From NCBI RefSeq assembly GCF_050003625.1, contig NC_134397.1, positions 223,448,537 to 223,512,536 of the forward strand: a DNA stretch of 64,000 bases. The letters are read 5' to 3'. The notes under the pieces are model-generated. The model was not told the DNA's origin. It saw only the letters and a program-made list of their open reading frames with translations, and ran no database searches. A program made the position numbers and the translations under genes. Position 1 is the stretch's first letter. Each line of letters opens with the position of its first letter. This document shows positions 1-11,128 of the stretch, piece by piece. Source of the stretch: Haematobia irritans (taxonomy: Eukaryota; Arthropoda; Insecta; Diptera; Muscidae).

Positions 1-333
1 CTAAACTACAAGTGTAGCTTAACCAACAGAGGAAAAGTATGCTTGTCAAATTTATTTGGGCAAAGCCCTATAGACTACAAGATGGTTGGATGTACAGCTG
101 TTTCGGAATTACCACATTCCTCATCAGCATCCTCTACTTGCAGCAAAACTATCAACCAGAATTTATTCTGATAATTGGTTCATAGTTTTGCTGCAAGTAG
201 AGGATGCTGATGAGGAATGTGGTAATTCCGAAACAGCTGTACATCCAACCATCTTGCAGTCTATAGGGCTTTGCCCAAATAAATTTGACAAGCATACTTT
301 TCCTCTGTTGGTTAAGCTATACTTGTAGTTTAG
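1..333. mobile_element. Near-perfect 333-bp palindrome (foldback/MITE-like)
   Basis: Arms of about 152 bp (1-152 and 182-333) are reverse complements with only two mismatches that I can find, around a loop of about 30 bp that is itself partly self-complementary. The outer ends read CTAAACTACAAG at the left and its complement at the right. The left end coincides with the window edge, so a target duplication cannot be tested and the element may extend further. The 80-codon open frame inside is a by-product of the palindrome. It could be a recent foldback element or a local inverted duplication. If transcribed it would fold into one long hairpin RNA. Confidence 0.85.
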
Positions 334-377
334 TCAATGCATGGCTTTAAGCTGAGATCAAAAACAAAAATAACGAA

Positions 378-2095
378 ATTAAATTTTGACAAAATTTTCT
401 TTAGAAATAAAATTTTGACAAAATTTCTATAGAAATAAAATTTTTACTAAATTGTCTATAGAAATAAATGTTTAACATTTATTTTCTACAAAAATACGAT
501 TCTACAAAAATACGATTTTGACAAAATTTTCTATAGAAATAAAATTTTGACAAAATTTTCTATAGAAATAAAATTTTGACAAAATTTTCTATAGAAATAA
601 AATTTTGACAAAATATTCTATAGAAATAAAATTTTGACAAAATTTTCTATACAAATAAAATGTTGACAACATTTTTTATAGAAATAAAATTTTGACAACA
701 TTTTTATAGATATAAAATTTGGAAAAATTTTCTATAGAAATAAAATTTTGACAAAATTTTCTATAGAACTAAAATTTTGACAAAATTTTCTATAGAAATA
801 AAATTTTGACAAAATTTTCTATAGAAATAACATTTTGACAAAATTTTCTACAGTAATAAAATGTTGACAAAATTTTCTATAGAAATAAAATTTTGACAAA
901 ATTTTCTATAGAAATAACATTTTGACAAAATTTTCTATAGAAATAAAATTTTAACAAAATTTTCTATAGAAATAAATGTTTAACAAAATTTTCTATAGAA
1001 ATAAAATTTTGACACAATTTTCTACAGAAATAAAATTCTGACACAATTTTGTATAGAAATAACATTTTAACACACAAAAAATTTTCTGTAGAAATAAAAT
1101 TTTTACAAAATTTTCTATAGAGATAAAATTGTGACAAAATTTTCTATGGAAATAAAATTTTGACAAAATTTTCTATGGAAATAAAATTTTGACGAAATTC
1201 TCTATAGAAATAAAATTTTGACAAAATTTTCTTTAGAAATAAAATTATGACAAAATTTTTTGTATAGAAATAAAACATTTGACAAACTTTTCTATAGAAA
1301 TAATTTTTTTGACAACATTTTTTATAGAAGTAAAATTTTGACAAAAGTTTCTATAGAAATAAAATTTTCACAAAAATTTCTATAGAAATAAAATTATGAC
1401 AAAATTTTCTATAGAAATAAAATTTGGAAAAATTTTCTATGGAAGTAAAATTTTCTGTAGAAATAAAATTTTGACAACATTTTCTATAGAAATAAAATTT
1501 TAACAAAATTTTCTATAGAAATAAAATTTTAACAAAATTTTCTATCGAAATACGATTTTGACAAAATTTTCTATAAAAATAAAATTTTGACAAAATTTTC
1601 TATAGATATAAAATTTTGACAAAATTTTCTATACAAATAACATTTTGACAACATTTTCTCTAGAAATAAAATTTGGAAAAATTTTCTATAGAAGTTAAAT
1701 TTTGATAAAATTTTCTGTAGGAAAAAATTTTGACAAAATTTTCTATAGTAATAAAATTTTCACAAAATTTTCTATAAAAATAAAATTTTCACAAAATTTT
1801 CTATAGAAATAAAATTTTCACAAAATTTTCTATACAAATAAAATTTTGACAAAATTTTCTATAGAACTAAAATTTTTACAAAATTTTCAATAGAAATAAA
1901 GTTTTGATAAAATTTTCTATAGAAATGAAATGTTGAAAAAATTTTTTACAGAAATAACATTTTGACAAAATTTTCTATAGAAATACGATTTTGACAAAAT
2001 TTTCTATAGAAATAAAATTTTGACAAAATTTTCTATAGAAATAAAATTTTGATAAAATATTCTATACAAATAAAATTTTGACAAAATGTTCTATA
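378..2095 (+). repeat. 29-bp minisatellite, about 59 copies
   Basis: The unit is AAAATTTTGACAAAATTTTC followed by TATAGAAAT, 29 bp; consecutive AAAATTTTGAC starts at 541 and 570 give the period. Each unit carries two AAAATTTT palindromes. Units differ by point changes (TTTTCAC, GATAAAA, GGAAAAA) and small indels. Open frames here are low-complexity and not genes. Shorter stretches of the same unit recur at 4140-4242, 8255-8535 (inverted), 22434-22682 (inverted) and 30495-30640. Confidence 0.95.
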
Positions 2096-2173
2096 AATTT
2101 GCATTGAAAGGAAAAACAAAACAATACAAGGAAAACAAGCTTTATATTAGAGAAGTGCTTCTTCTATGCTAAG

Positions 2174-2517
2174 GAGCCACCGTGGTGCAATGGTTAGCAT
2201 GCCCGCCTTGCATACACAGGGTCGTGGGTTCGATTCCTGCTTCGACCGAACACCAAAAAGTTTTTCAGCGGTGAATTATCCCACTTCAGTAATGCTGCTG
2301 ACATTTCTGAGGGTTTCAAAGCTTCTATAAGTGGTTTCACTGTGGAACGCCGTTCGGACTCGGCTATAAAAAGGAGGTCCCTTGTCATTGAACTTAACAT
2401 GGAATCGGGCAGTACTCAGTGATAAGAGAGAAGTTCACCAATGTGGTATCACAATGGACTGAATAGTCTAAGTGAGCCTGATACATCGGGCTGCCACATA
2501 ACTTAACCTAACCTAAC
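2174..2517 (+). mobile_element. tRNA-derived SINE, full length, with 8-bp target duplication
   Basis: The head starts AGCCACCGTGGTGCAATGG and carries polymerase III promoter boxes: A box near 2191-2202 (TGGTTAGCATGC) and B box at 2227-2237 (GGTTCGATTCC). A body of about 250 bp follows and the tail ends in CTTAACCTAACCTAAC. The element is flanked by ATGCTAAG at 2166-2173 and again at 2518-2525, a clear 8-bp target-site duplication. Related pieces lie at 6228-6302, 11861-11940, 16767-16785, 24276-24417 and 24930-24995. The cloverleaf is too degraded for a tRNA gene. Insertion through a LINE partner is inferred from the duplication and the shared tail (see 25411-26177). Confidence 0.9.
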
Positions 2518-2525
2518 ATGCTAAG

Positions 2526-4139
2526 CAAAATTCGCATTCAAAATTTAAGGATATGCGAGTTTTGGCCTTACGACATCCTTTTCGACCCTTTCGTTAAAAG
2601 CCCATTAATACATTTTGACCAACATTAGAATCGATTTTCTAAATTACCAAAAGTCGGTTAGTCGTATTCCAATATAACATAAAGATCGTCTTCGATTTTA
2701 CAAATTACTCTTACTTGACAAAGAATCTACGTGCAAGGTATAATTTAAAAATATGAAAATTAAATGGGCTCATTTATATCGATTTTAGGGTGAGCCATTT
2801 CAACTTGGCCCAGGTGTGTCCAGTTAGATTTATATTTCACACTTTTGAAACGCCCTTCAACCAGCTAAAGCCCTTTAACCATAATTACATAGAGCTAAGC
2901 TAAATGTATACGTATACATCATTTCAATTTATTATCTTCAAATCATTTATGAAAATATCTGACAGATGCATAACCATAAAGGATACACAAGATTGTTAGT
3001 TGTTGATGATAGATCTGTCTTCATTGTTCTGCAGGAAGAAAGGTTCACAAGTCAGTTAACAAACCCCCACAGCTTCTATACTCGTAATAGAATAAACGAC
3101 TCTAACTACATTTGCAAGGAAAATAAGGATGAAGTTGATGAATACAACGAATGAACTAACGAACGAACGGTTATTAAGAAGTGAAACCAATTTATTTCTA
3201 TCCATTGCCAAGACCATTGGCATCATTTTTGTTGTTGTTGTTGTTAAGCAACAAAGGATTTCAGTTCATTTCACTGAGACGAGTGCGCCAGCCAAAGAGA
3301 CTGATTGACTAGCTGGCCATCCGCCAGCAGCAATAAACTCTTGAGACTTATGCTAGTGTACAAATATTACAGCAAATATGTACGAATGGATTTGGTTTCT
3401 TTTACAATGCAAATACTTGTGTAGCATTGAGATATAAATCTGAAAGATAAATGAATGACACTAAGCCCTCAAGTCCTTTTGAATCTCATAATAAAACTTA
3501 AAGTTTCATTTTTTTTTGTAAAATAAATAATATTAGTAACACCTAGCCAGCTTGATGTAGAGAGAGATGGAAGGTTTAAACTACATCAAATTGCAACAGG
3601 GAAAAGATAGTGAGTTAAGATAGTATAGGCCACCATCATACTCTCAAAATGTTAGTTGTTGCTATACAAATTAACAAGGCCTTACTCAGGGTTATTTATA
3701 TCGGTTTCCCCCTCTACCAGGATTTTTATATAAAATCAACCATAACCTCATTGCCACACTGTACCATTTTAATTGCAGGTGTTTCAGAGAGGTTAATTAA
3801 GAGAAAACTTGGAAATTCACTCCGTCCAAATGTCAGAGTATGAAGAATGATTAAAAATTCTATTTCAAAAAATTGTGCAAAATGTTGGCTCTAGATAGTT
3901 CTTCCTATCGTTCCCTGTGGGAATTCCAAAAATTTGTTTGCAAACCTTGTTTCCATGCTGAACCAAGCCTCATATCAGATCTCCGTCGATAAGGTGAGCT
4001 CTGCTTATCTAGGGAAAGCAGGGCAGTAACATAATCAATATTCCAAGGTCTCCCAATCCCCACAATCATGATTGACCAAAAATGGTAGATTTTTTACGGT
4101 TTGGTAGATTGGTAGAATTTTTGATGTTTTGAAAGATTT
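2526..4139. other. Unassigned intergenic sequence
   Basis: No gene, RNA or recognisable repeat boundary seen. It contains a short GTT microsatellite (about 3230-3246). Open frames at 2966-3154 and 3649-3843 show no recognisable motif, composition or splice context. Confidence 0.6.
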
Positions 4140-4242
4140 TGTAAAATATAATTTTGACAAAATTTTCCATAAAAAAAAAATTTACAAAAATTTTCTATGG
4201 AAATGAAATCTGGAAAAATTTAATGCAAATAAAATTTTTAAA
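4140..4242 (+). repeat. Degenerate copies of the 29-bp minisatellite
   Basis: Three to four decayed units (AATTTTGACAAAATTTTCCA, AAATTTTCTATGGAAATG) abut the AAACAAAT terminus of the next element. Confidence 0.8.
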
Positions 4243-5645
4243 AAACAAATATATACAGCAGTAAGTTAGGCCGGGCCGAATCTTAAATACCCACCACCAT
4301 GAATCAAATATTAGGGTTTCCTTTGAAATTTTTGGAGGGTTTGAGGACTTGAGGACACTTCCCGAAGATAAATTTAAAGATTTCACCTATGATGGCTATA
4401 TCAGATTCTGGATTTATAAGAACCATTTTTGTTTGACTTTTAGAGGAATCATTAACATCTCTTGTAAGTGTGCAAGAAAATTATAAAATAACGTCTTTAT
4501 TTGAAATCTTAAATCTGTAGAAGTAAAATCTGGAAATTTTACATTGAATTTCAAGCAATTTTCATGATCAGTGCGCCTTCTACACCGTCAAGAAGTGAAG
4601 TCGGTCTATATGGAGGCATTATCAAATGGACCGATAAAAACTTAATCCAGTACACGTTTTTGTGAGCCTAAAATACCAGAATATTTACAATTTCAGGCAA
4701 ATCAGATAAAAACTACGGTTTCTAGAAACCCAAGGAGTTAAATCGGGAGATCGTTTTTATGGGGGCTATACTAAAATATGGACCGATACTCACCGTTTTC
4801 GGCACACCTCTCTATGACCCGAAAATACCTCTAGATTTCCAATTTCAGGCAAATAGGATAAAAACTTCGGATTCTAGAAGCCCAAGAAGTAACATCGGGA
4901 AATCGGTCTATATGGGGGCTATACCAAAATATGGACCGATACTCACCGTTTTCGGCACACCTCTTTATGGTCCTAAAATACCTCTAGATTTCAAATTTCA
5001 GACAAATTGGATAAAAACTACGGTTTCTATAAGCCCAAGAAGTAAAATCCGGAGGTCGTTTTATATGGGGACCATACCAAAACATGGACCGATACTCACA
5101 ATTTTTTTGCACACGTATTTGTGGTTCTACAATACCTCTAGATTTCCAATTTCAGGTAAATTGAATAAAAACTGCGGTTTCTATAAGCCCAAGTGGTAAA
5201 ATCGGGAGATCGGTATATATGGGGGCTATACCAAAACATGGACCGATACTCACCATTTTTGGCACACCTTTTTATGGTCATAAACGACCTGTAGATTTCA
5301 AATTGGATGAAAACTTCGATTTCTATAAGCCCAAGGCCCCAAATCGGGAGGTCGGTTTATATGGGGACTATATCAAAACCTGGACCGATATAGCCCATCT
5401 TCGAACTTGACCTGCCTGCAGACAAAAGACGAGTTTGTGCAAAATTTCAGCACGATTGCTTCATTATTGAAGACTGTAGCGTGATTACAACAGACAGACG
5501 GACATCGTTATATCGTCTTAGAATTTCTCCCTGATCAAGAATATATATACTTTATATAGTCGGAAATCGATATTTCGATATGTTACAAACGGAATGACAA
5601 ACTTATTATACCCCCGTCACCATTCTATGGTGGTGGGTATAAAAA
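4243..5645 (-). mobile_element. INE-1/DINE-1-like non-autonomous element, subfamily A
   Basis: Read from the right, it starts with a hairpin head (TATACCCACCACCATAG complement near 5609-5640). It then has the GTTTGTAACA and GTCCGTCTGT segments, a central tandem repeat with starts near 4759, 4912, 5065, 5219 and 5360 (period about 153 bp), and ends with a GC-rich hairpin (GGCCGGGCCG near 4271) and AAACAAATATATAC. The architecture matches the copies at 15018-16548 and 12325-13306. Membership in the Helitron/Helentron-derived INE-1 class is an inference from the general layout known for that class; the repeat structure itself is seen directly. Open frames inside are periodic translations of the 153-bp unit. 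Confidence 0.8.
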
Positions 5646-6014
5646 TGAAAGTATTTAACATCTTTTGTTTACTATCATTAAATTTGTAAACAAACTTGAC
5701 ATTTGGTGTACTTGAATCTTGTTGTTTGTATTGTTTTTGTAATACTGCAACTACCTGGGAATTATTTTACCATGTATTGGATACGAAAGTGCTCGAAAAA
5801 AATTTGACAATCATTTTTGGCAAATATTTGCCTAGTGTGACCAGACCATTGCCTCCCCAGTTTCTTCTTGTTTGGGTCACTCCGTAGTATTTTCGTCAAC
5901 CATGGCACTCTTCCATGCCACTTTATATGTCCCCAGTATTCATTCATCCAACTTAGATCATAGATTCTCTACGTACTTTACTTTCTCCAAACAGGTCCCT
6001 ATCGTCAGTTTTTA
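5646..6014. other. Unassigned sequence
   Basis: Nothing recognised. Overlapping open frames on both strands (5696-5887 and 5762-5947) have no family features. Confidence 0.5.
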
Positions 6015-6227
6015 GAGGCCTAGACGCAAAGAAAAAAAAACGTTTGGAAAACGTGTACCGAAAACGTTTTTCTTTTGTTAGAGTTTTTTGAATTTCTTCG
6101 AACATTTTAAACTGTTATCACCAAAAAAATTTGTTTGTTACAAAATTTTTATTTTTTCAATAAAAAAAAATATTTTTGAACCAACAACACAGTCCATTTA
6201 CTTACTCCAAAAAAACATTTTGGAGTT

Positions 6228-6302
6228 CGCTCGAAGCATGGCTCGAACCCACGACCCTTGGCATACAAGGCGGACGTAGCACCCACTACTCCACGGTGCC
6301 CA
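6228..6302 (-). mobile_element. tRNA-derived SINE head fragment
   Basis: On the minus strand: an A-box-like stretch GTAGTGGGTGCTA (6277-6289) and a B box GGGTTCGAGC (6241-6250), with CCGTGG at the start as in the SINE at 2174. The body after the head is not recognisably the same. It could be a decayed tRNA pseudogene, but the shared CCGTGG...CGCCTTG spacing favours the SINE. Confidence 0.7.
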
Positions 6303-6423
6303 ACTAAATGTTTGTTTCTGTTAAATAAAGTTTGTTTAATCGGCTCATGGGCGCCGCAAGCTACGCTATATTAATATAACTTATATGGATAGTTAGCTAT
6401 TGATGCCAATAACAGCTACGTAA

Positions 6424-6492
6424 CATAGCTTAGTGGATAGTGTGTTGGCTTACAAATTGCATGGTCCGCGGTTCGATTTTCCGTCCAGGCGA
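6424..6492 (+). mobile_element. tRNA-like SINE head, second type
   Basis: A box TAGCTTAGTGG at 6426-6436 and B box GGTTCGATTTTCC at 6470-6482, separated by the spacing usual for tRNA promoters. No good acceptor stem can be formed, so a functional tRNA is unlikely. Confidence 0.55.
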
Positions 6493-6790
6493 AAGGTAAA
6501 ATGTTAATTTCTCTACATTGTTTGTATTACAGAAAAAGGCGCTAAGAACTAAAAAACCTCATGGAAGTGAGAAAGATATGAGGGAAAATGCAATTAGCCA
6601 GAAAAGATTGTTTTTTGAGTTAATCTTTATGAAATTGTTTTTACATCCTGGAAAAGAGTAAACGTTTATCACAAACAGTATATACTTTTCTGCCAAACAA
6701 ACTTCCTTACAGCGAAAAGCAAATTAGAAACGAACTTTGTTTGTCTAAAATTTCGTTTTGGGAGGAAAGAATTATTTTTTTGAGCGTAGA

Positions 6791-7240
6791 AGACTCCTAT
6801 GAATCTTATATGGGACAATTGCATTGACATTTAATAGATTGACATACAGGATGTTCTACATCATTAACGGGCAAATGGTCCTACTGAGTGTTACACACAC
6901 ACAAACACACTCAAAAAACCTTGAACCCACCGGGAAGGAAGATTTTAACAAACTTTGTTACAAACGCAGATGTATCGTCGATGTCACCAACAATAAGTAA
7001 ATACTTTTCGACAAATTCAAGACAATTTATTAGACATAATTATTTTTATTCACTTGTTAAAGAGAATTTCGTAGTTTGAGGTAAAAATGTGGAGCTAATA
7101 ATTGCAAGCATGTGCCATACGAAGTTAAAGATGGCGCATGCATTATTGGTAAAATTTACAAACTTGAAGAAAATTTGACCTATTTTGTGGGAGGCATGAA
7201 TTTAGTAAATCTGTATGCTTCATTTGCGTATAATTTGTCC
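6791..7240. other. Unassigned sequence
   Basis: A short AC-rich run near 6893-6911 is the only pattern seen. No supported gene. Confidence 0.5.
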
Positions 7241-8254
7241 CTTTTTATACCCTCCACCATAGGATGGGGGTATATTAACTTTGTCATTCTGTTTGTAACA
7301 CATCGAAATATTGCTCTAAGACCCCATAAAGTATATATATTCTGGGTCGTGGTGAAATTCTGAGTCGATCTGAACATGTCCGTCCGTCCGTCCGTCCGTC
7401 TGTTGAAATCACGCTAACTTCCGAACGAAACAAGCTATCGACTTGAAACTAGGCACAAGTTGTTGTTATTGATGTAGGTCGGATGGCATTGCAATTGGTC
7501 CATATCGGTCCACTTTTACGTATAGCCCCCATATAAACGGACCCTCAAATTTAGCTTGCGATTGCTCTAAGAGAAGCAAATTTCTTCCGATCCGGCTGAA
7601 ATTTGGTACATGGTGTTAGTATATGGTCTCTAACAACCATGCAAAAATTGGTCCATATCGGTTCACTTTTACGTATAGCCCCCATATAAATTTGGCTTGC
7701 GATTGCTCTAAGAGAAGCAAATTTCATCCGATCCGGCTGAAATTTGGTACATGGTGTTAGTATATGGTCTCTAACAACCATGCAAAAATTGGTCCATATC
7801 GGTCCATAATTATATATAGCCCCCATATAAACCGATCCCCAGATTTGGCTTGCGGAGCCTCAAAGAGAAGCAAATTTCATCCGATACAGCTGAAATTTGG
7901 TACATGGTATTAGTATATGGTCTCTACCAACCATGCAAAAATTGGTCCATATCGGTCCATAATTATATATAGCCCCCATATAAACCGATTCCTAGATTTG
8001 GTTTGCGGATCCTCTAAGAGAAGCAAATTTCATCCGATCCGGCTGAAATTTGGTATATGGTACTAGTATATAGTCTCTACGAACCATTCAAAAATTGGTC
8101 CATATCAGTCCATAATTATATATAGCCCCTATATAAACCGATCCCCAGATTTGAACTCCGGAGCTACTTGGACGAGCAAAATTCATCCGATCCGGTTGAA
8201 ATTTGCAACGTGGTGTTAAATTGGTCCATATCGGTTCATAATCATGCTTGCAAA
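7241..8254 (+). mobile_element. INE-1/DINE-1-like element, subfamily B, lacking its 3' end
   Basis: It starts with the head TATACCCTCCACCATAGGAT and contains a (GTCC)5 microsatellite near 7378-7400. About five central units are marked by TATAGCCCCCATATAAA near 7525, 7678, 7819, 7972 and 8124 (period about 141-153 bp). The 3' hairpin and TATACTTGTTT end present in the copy at 15018-16548 are missing; the element runs into a 29-bp minisatellite instead. Confidence 0.85.
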
Positions 8255-8535
8255 AATAATCTAGCAAAATTTTATTTCTATAGAAAATTTTGTCGAAATT
8301 TTATTCCTATAGAAAATTTTGTCAAATTTTATTTCTATAGAAAATTTTGGCAAAATTTTATTTCAGTAGAAAATGTTGTCAAAATTGTAATTCTATAGAG
8401 AATGTTGTCAAAATTTTAAATCTATTGAAAATTTTGTAAAAATTGTATTTCTATAGAAAATTTTCTCAAAATATTATTTCTATAGAAAATTTTGTTAAAA
8501 TCGTATTTCTATAGAAAACTTTGTCCAAATTTTCC
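8255..8535 (-). repeat. 29-bp minisatellite, inverted, about 9-10 copies
   Basis: Units of the form TTTTATTTCTATAGAAAATT followed by TTGTCAAAA, the reverse complement of the array at 378-2095, directly joined to the truncated element on the left. Confidence 0.9.
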
Positions 8536-8756
8536 ACACACAATTTTTTATGATATAATATAAATAGTTGTAGCAACCAAATATCCCTACTACAAAAAAA
8601 TTTACTTGAAATCGGTACATATGACCTACCTTAAATAAACACCGTAACTGACATTCAGCAATCATCACATACATACGGTAGTCATAGCCGAATATTATTT
8701 AAAATATTTTTCAAATGTCATTTCTGTTATTATATTGTCAATAAATTCATATTTAA

Positions 8757-8986
8757 CACACTAATAGAAAAAGTTTCGTTATATTAACGAAATGTGTCGT
8801 TAAAAGTCAGCCAATGAAACAAATTCGTTAATACAACGAAATATTTCGTTATTATAACGAATTTTCTGTAAATCAACGTAACGTTTCGTACTATTAACGA
8901 ATATTTTCATTCTATTAATGAAATTGTTTCGTTATATCAATGAAAATTTTTCGTTGGCTGAATTTTAATGAAATTTTCTTTGTGTG
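8757..8986 (+). mobile_element. CGTTA-rich MITE, family 5
   Basis: About 230 bp with ends CACTAATAGAAAAAG and TTTTCTTTGTGTG, which are weakly inverted (CAC...AGAAAA). The interior is made of alternating ATTAACGAA and TTCGTTAT motifs. A second full copy lies at 19139-19368, a tail piece at 9581-9617, and a copy reduced to its two ends at 28200-28239. Confidence 0.8.
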
Positions 8987-9828
8987 CAGTAGATTTTACT
9001 TTATCTATAGGATTTTGTTAGTGGAAAGGATAAACGTGCTCCCTCATTTTGCTCTATTTTTTTTGGAACATGTGCCCGCAGACACAATGAAGATATAGCA
9101 CCCACATACATCGCCCAATTTTGTAACTATAGTCTCTCTTTAAAAAAGTCTTAAAATTCTGTTGTAAAAATAGTGCCACGTAGAGAGGCAAATTGGGGGC
9201 ATTTTCAGCACTGAGAGTGCTACGATTGCCCTAATTTCTCCTTTGAATTCTTTTCTGACTGCTGAAATGATAGCATATTTTTAGGTTGCTGGCAACATTT
9301 TAAAAATGCGCATTCTGTACAAACAAAATCAAGGTAAAACACTTTTTTTCAGAAAAGAAAACATCATTAGACGTATTGGCTTTATTGCCATATGTGGTTC
9401 TTTTTTTTGAGTGCATATAAATGCGTTTAAAAAAGCGTTTAAATTTTTATTATACTTGAAACCTTCATAAATAATATATTTTGTTTTATTAATTTAAAGA
9501 ATATTCTATTAAATGACAACGTGTTTCATATATATTTTTTGACTTAGAGAAAAATGTTGGTTATAATAATAAGCAAATTTGCGTTGGCCCAATTTTAATG
9601 AAATTTTCTTTATGTGTATAATATACCCATTTCTATAAAATTTCTATACTGTGTGGGTGTGTAAAGGATGCTTTTTATTTTATTTATGTATTTCTTATTT
9701 TTTGATTTATATATTACGACCAAAACGTCCATCAATTGGAATGATGTTTCAAATTTATAATGCCAAACGCGTTTGTTCATTCAACCTTTTTTGTGGAATT
9801 TTTACAATCATTATATAGTTATTTGGTA
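8987..9828. other. Unassigned sequence with a short family-5 tail
   Basis: Only 9581-9617 is recognisable: it matches the 3' end of the CGTTA-rich MITE (GGCCCAATTTTAATGAAATT and following). The rest is AT-rich with no gene seen. Confidence 0.6.
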
Positions 9829-11128
9829 CCCAGCGGCGGAATCGAGAAGGACCTTACAAATTCAGGCATGTTAAATGCCTTAAATTGGAAGGAGTTGTGT
9901 TTATAAGACATGCATGTGTACTGATTTTACATTCATCGTAGGCATTCTAAAATCAGACCTGTAATTAAGCATTGCGTTTCATTTACTTTTTCATTTTATA
10001 CACCCAGACATTCTCTTTGTCTTCTTTATAGAAGTTGTATAGCATGGGTGTTAAAATTATGTAGCAAGAGAGTTGTCTTGTGCTCTCGTTTAAAAGAGAA
10101 GTTTAAAATTGTTTACATCCCTATTCATTTATAATTAGAATGCATTTGTAATGCCTTTGGAAGTCAAGTGGTTATTTCATATTATGACAGAAAATATTTA
10201 TGTCAGAAAATATTTTCATTAATTGTCTTTGCATATGTTAATAAACGATAATAAAAGTGCATAATAATTTTGCGGACGCCAATTCACGCCATTCGTTCGT
10301 TCAGTTTTGATTTTGTGAAGTACAGACGCGTTCCTTGTTTTGTGTTTTTAAATTTGTGAAATTGTGAAAAATTAAACTTACAGCATGGGTGTTAAAGTTA
10401 TGCAGCAGGATATTTGCCTTGGGCTCTCTTTTAAAACATAGTTTTAAAATTGTTTGCATTGCTATTTAATTATAATTACAATGCATTTTCAATGCCTTTC
10501 TAAGTCAATCGCTCGTTTTATAAAATCCCACTTACAAAAATAAGTAAACAAGCATCTAACATAATTGGATTGCCTTCAATTTCCCAAAAAGGGCCATTAT
10601 TTTTCTATAATTTCTTGAATTTAAATTCTTCCAGATCTCAACAACAAATGTGGCGAAAGAAGTCCTGACTTAAAAATTTGTATATTTTTTCTTTAATTTT
10701 ATATTAATTATCTATTTATTTATCTATCTTTGAACTCGAAACTTCTTATTGTAACAATAAATCTGAATTAAAACCATAACTATGTCTAATAATGATAAAG
10801 TCATTCTTTTGAGAACGAATAGGGAAGGCGGCCCTGTACTACAGAACACCTTCTTGACGTAGCGCTGCAACATGCCTGTAATAAGAAGGAGCGAAGGTGT
10901 GGTTTTATTTTCAGTAATTATGTAGGAATTCTTTTATACACCCCTGTAGAACTCCTTCTGTTTAGAGGGTTGGTGAACGCCCTTTTATGTAAGCTACAAA
11001 GAAGGCCTTGCCCTCCAATCTCACCCTATGTTAAATGGAAAGGAAGGTGTAATGTCCTAAGCAGGCCTCTGTAATGCCTAGACAGGCCTGGAAAAAGGCC
11101 TTCCAAGCACATGAACTACGCCGCTGGG
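9829..11128. mobile_element. 1.3-kb non-autonomous DNA transposon, TA-flanked
   Basis: The left end CCCAGCGGCG (9829-9838) and right end CGCCGCTGGG (11119-11128) form a perfect 10-bp terminal inverted repeat, each flanked outside by TA (9827-9828, 11129-11130), consistent with a TA target duplication. The interior shows many copies of an AAGGCCTT/CCTTC-type motif in the right 300 bp and a 140-bp direct repeat (see 10041-10521). There is no transposase frame. The TA duplication points to Tc1/mariner-like or related transposases, but the end sequence does not identify the family to me. Confidence 0.7.
10041..10521 (+). repeat. Pair of diverged 140-bp direct repeats
   Basis: 10041-10180 and 10382-10521 both begin AGCATGGGTGTTAAA and end AAGTCAA(N)TG/CGC...TTT(C/T)AT, at an offset of 341 bp. 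Between them lies a fly initiator-like TCAGTT (10301-10306), and downstream is AATAAA (10756-10761). Whether this is a small transcription unit inside the transposon is speculative. Confidence 0.65.

Larger units (their letters stand above)
6015..6790 (+). mobile_element. Composite repeat with two tRNA-like heads
   Basis: The ends are A/T-rich and roughly inverted (CGCAAAGAAAAAAA at left, TTTTTTTGAGCGTAG at right). The right 190 bp (6600-6790) recur in opposite orientation at 12155-12306, so this is a dispersed family. Inside are two polymerase III-like heads pointing in opposite directions, at 6228-6302 (minus) and 6424-6492 (plus). I do not know the family. Confidence 0.6.

Noticed and set aside
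1144..1344. Open frame rich in F, Y and K
   Set aside because: Lies in the 29-bp minisatellite; low-complexity product of the repeat.
378..2095. CRISPR array
   Set aside because: Units are contiguous 29-bp tandem repeats without unique spacers in an animal genome.
2174..2245. tRNA gene
   Set aside because: A and B boxes are good, but the anticodon and acceptor stems do not pair and a SINE body with target duplications follows.
2499..2517. Telomeric TTAGG-type repeat
   Set aside because: Only two to three CCTAA units at the end of a SINE; flies of this group lack TTAGG telomeres.
4759..5199. 146-codon open frame
   Set aside because: It is a periodic translation of the 153-bp central repeat of a mobile element; the same holds for frames at 12713-12955, 21349-21888, 31271-31729 and 32581-33072.
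7378..7400. GTCC microsatellite as a regulatory element
   Set aside because: It is part of the conserved GTCCGTC block of the mobile-element head with a slightly expanded copy number.
10301..10332. Core promoter with initiator TCAGTT and downstream element
   Set aside because: The initiator fits, but the downstream motif is out of register and no coding exon follows; kept only as a note in the direct-repeat entry.
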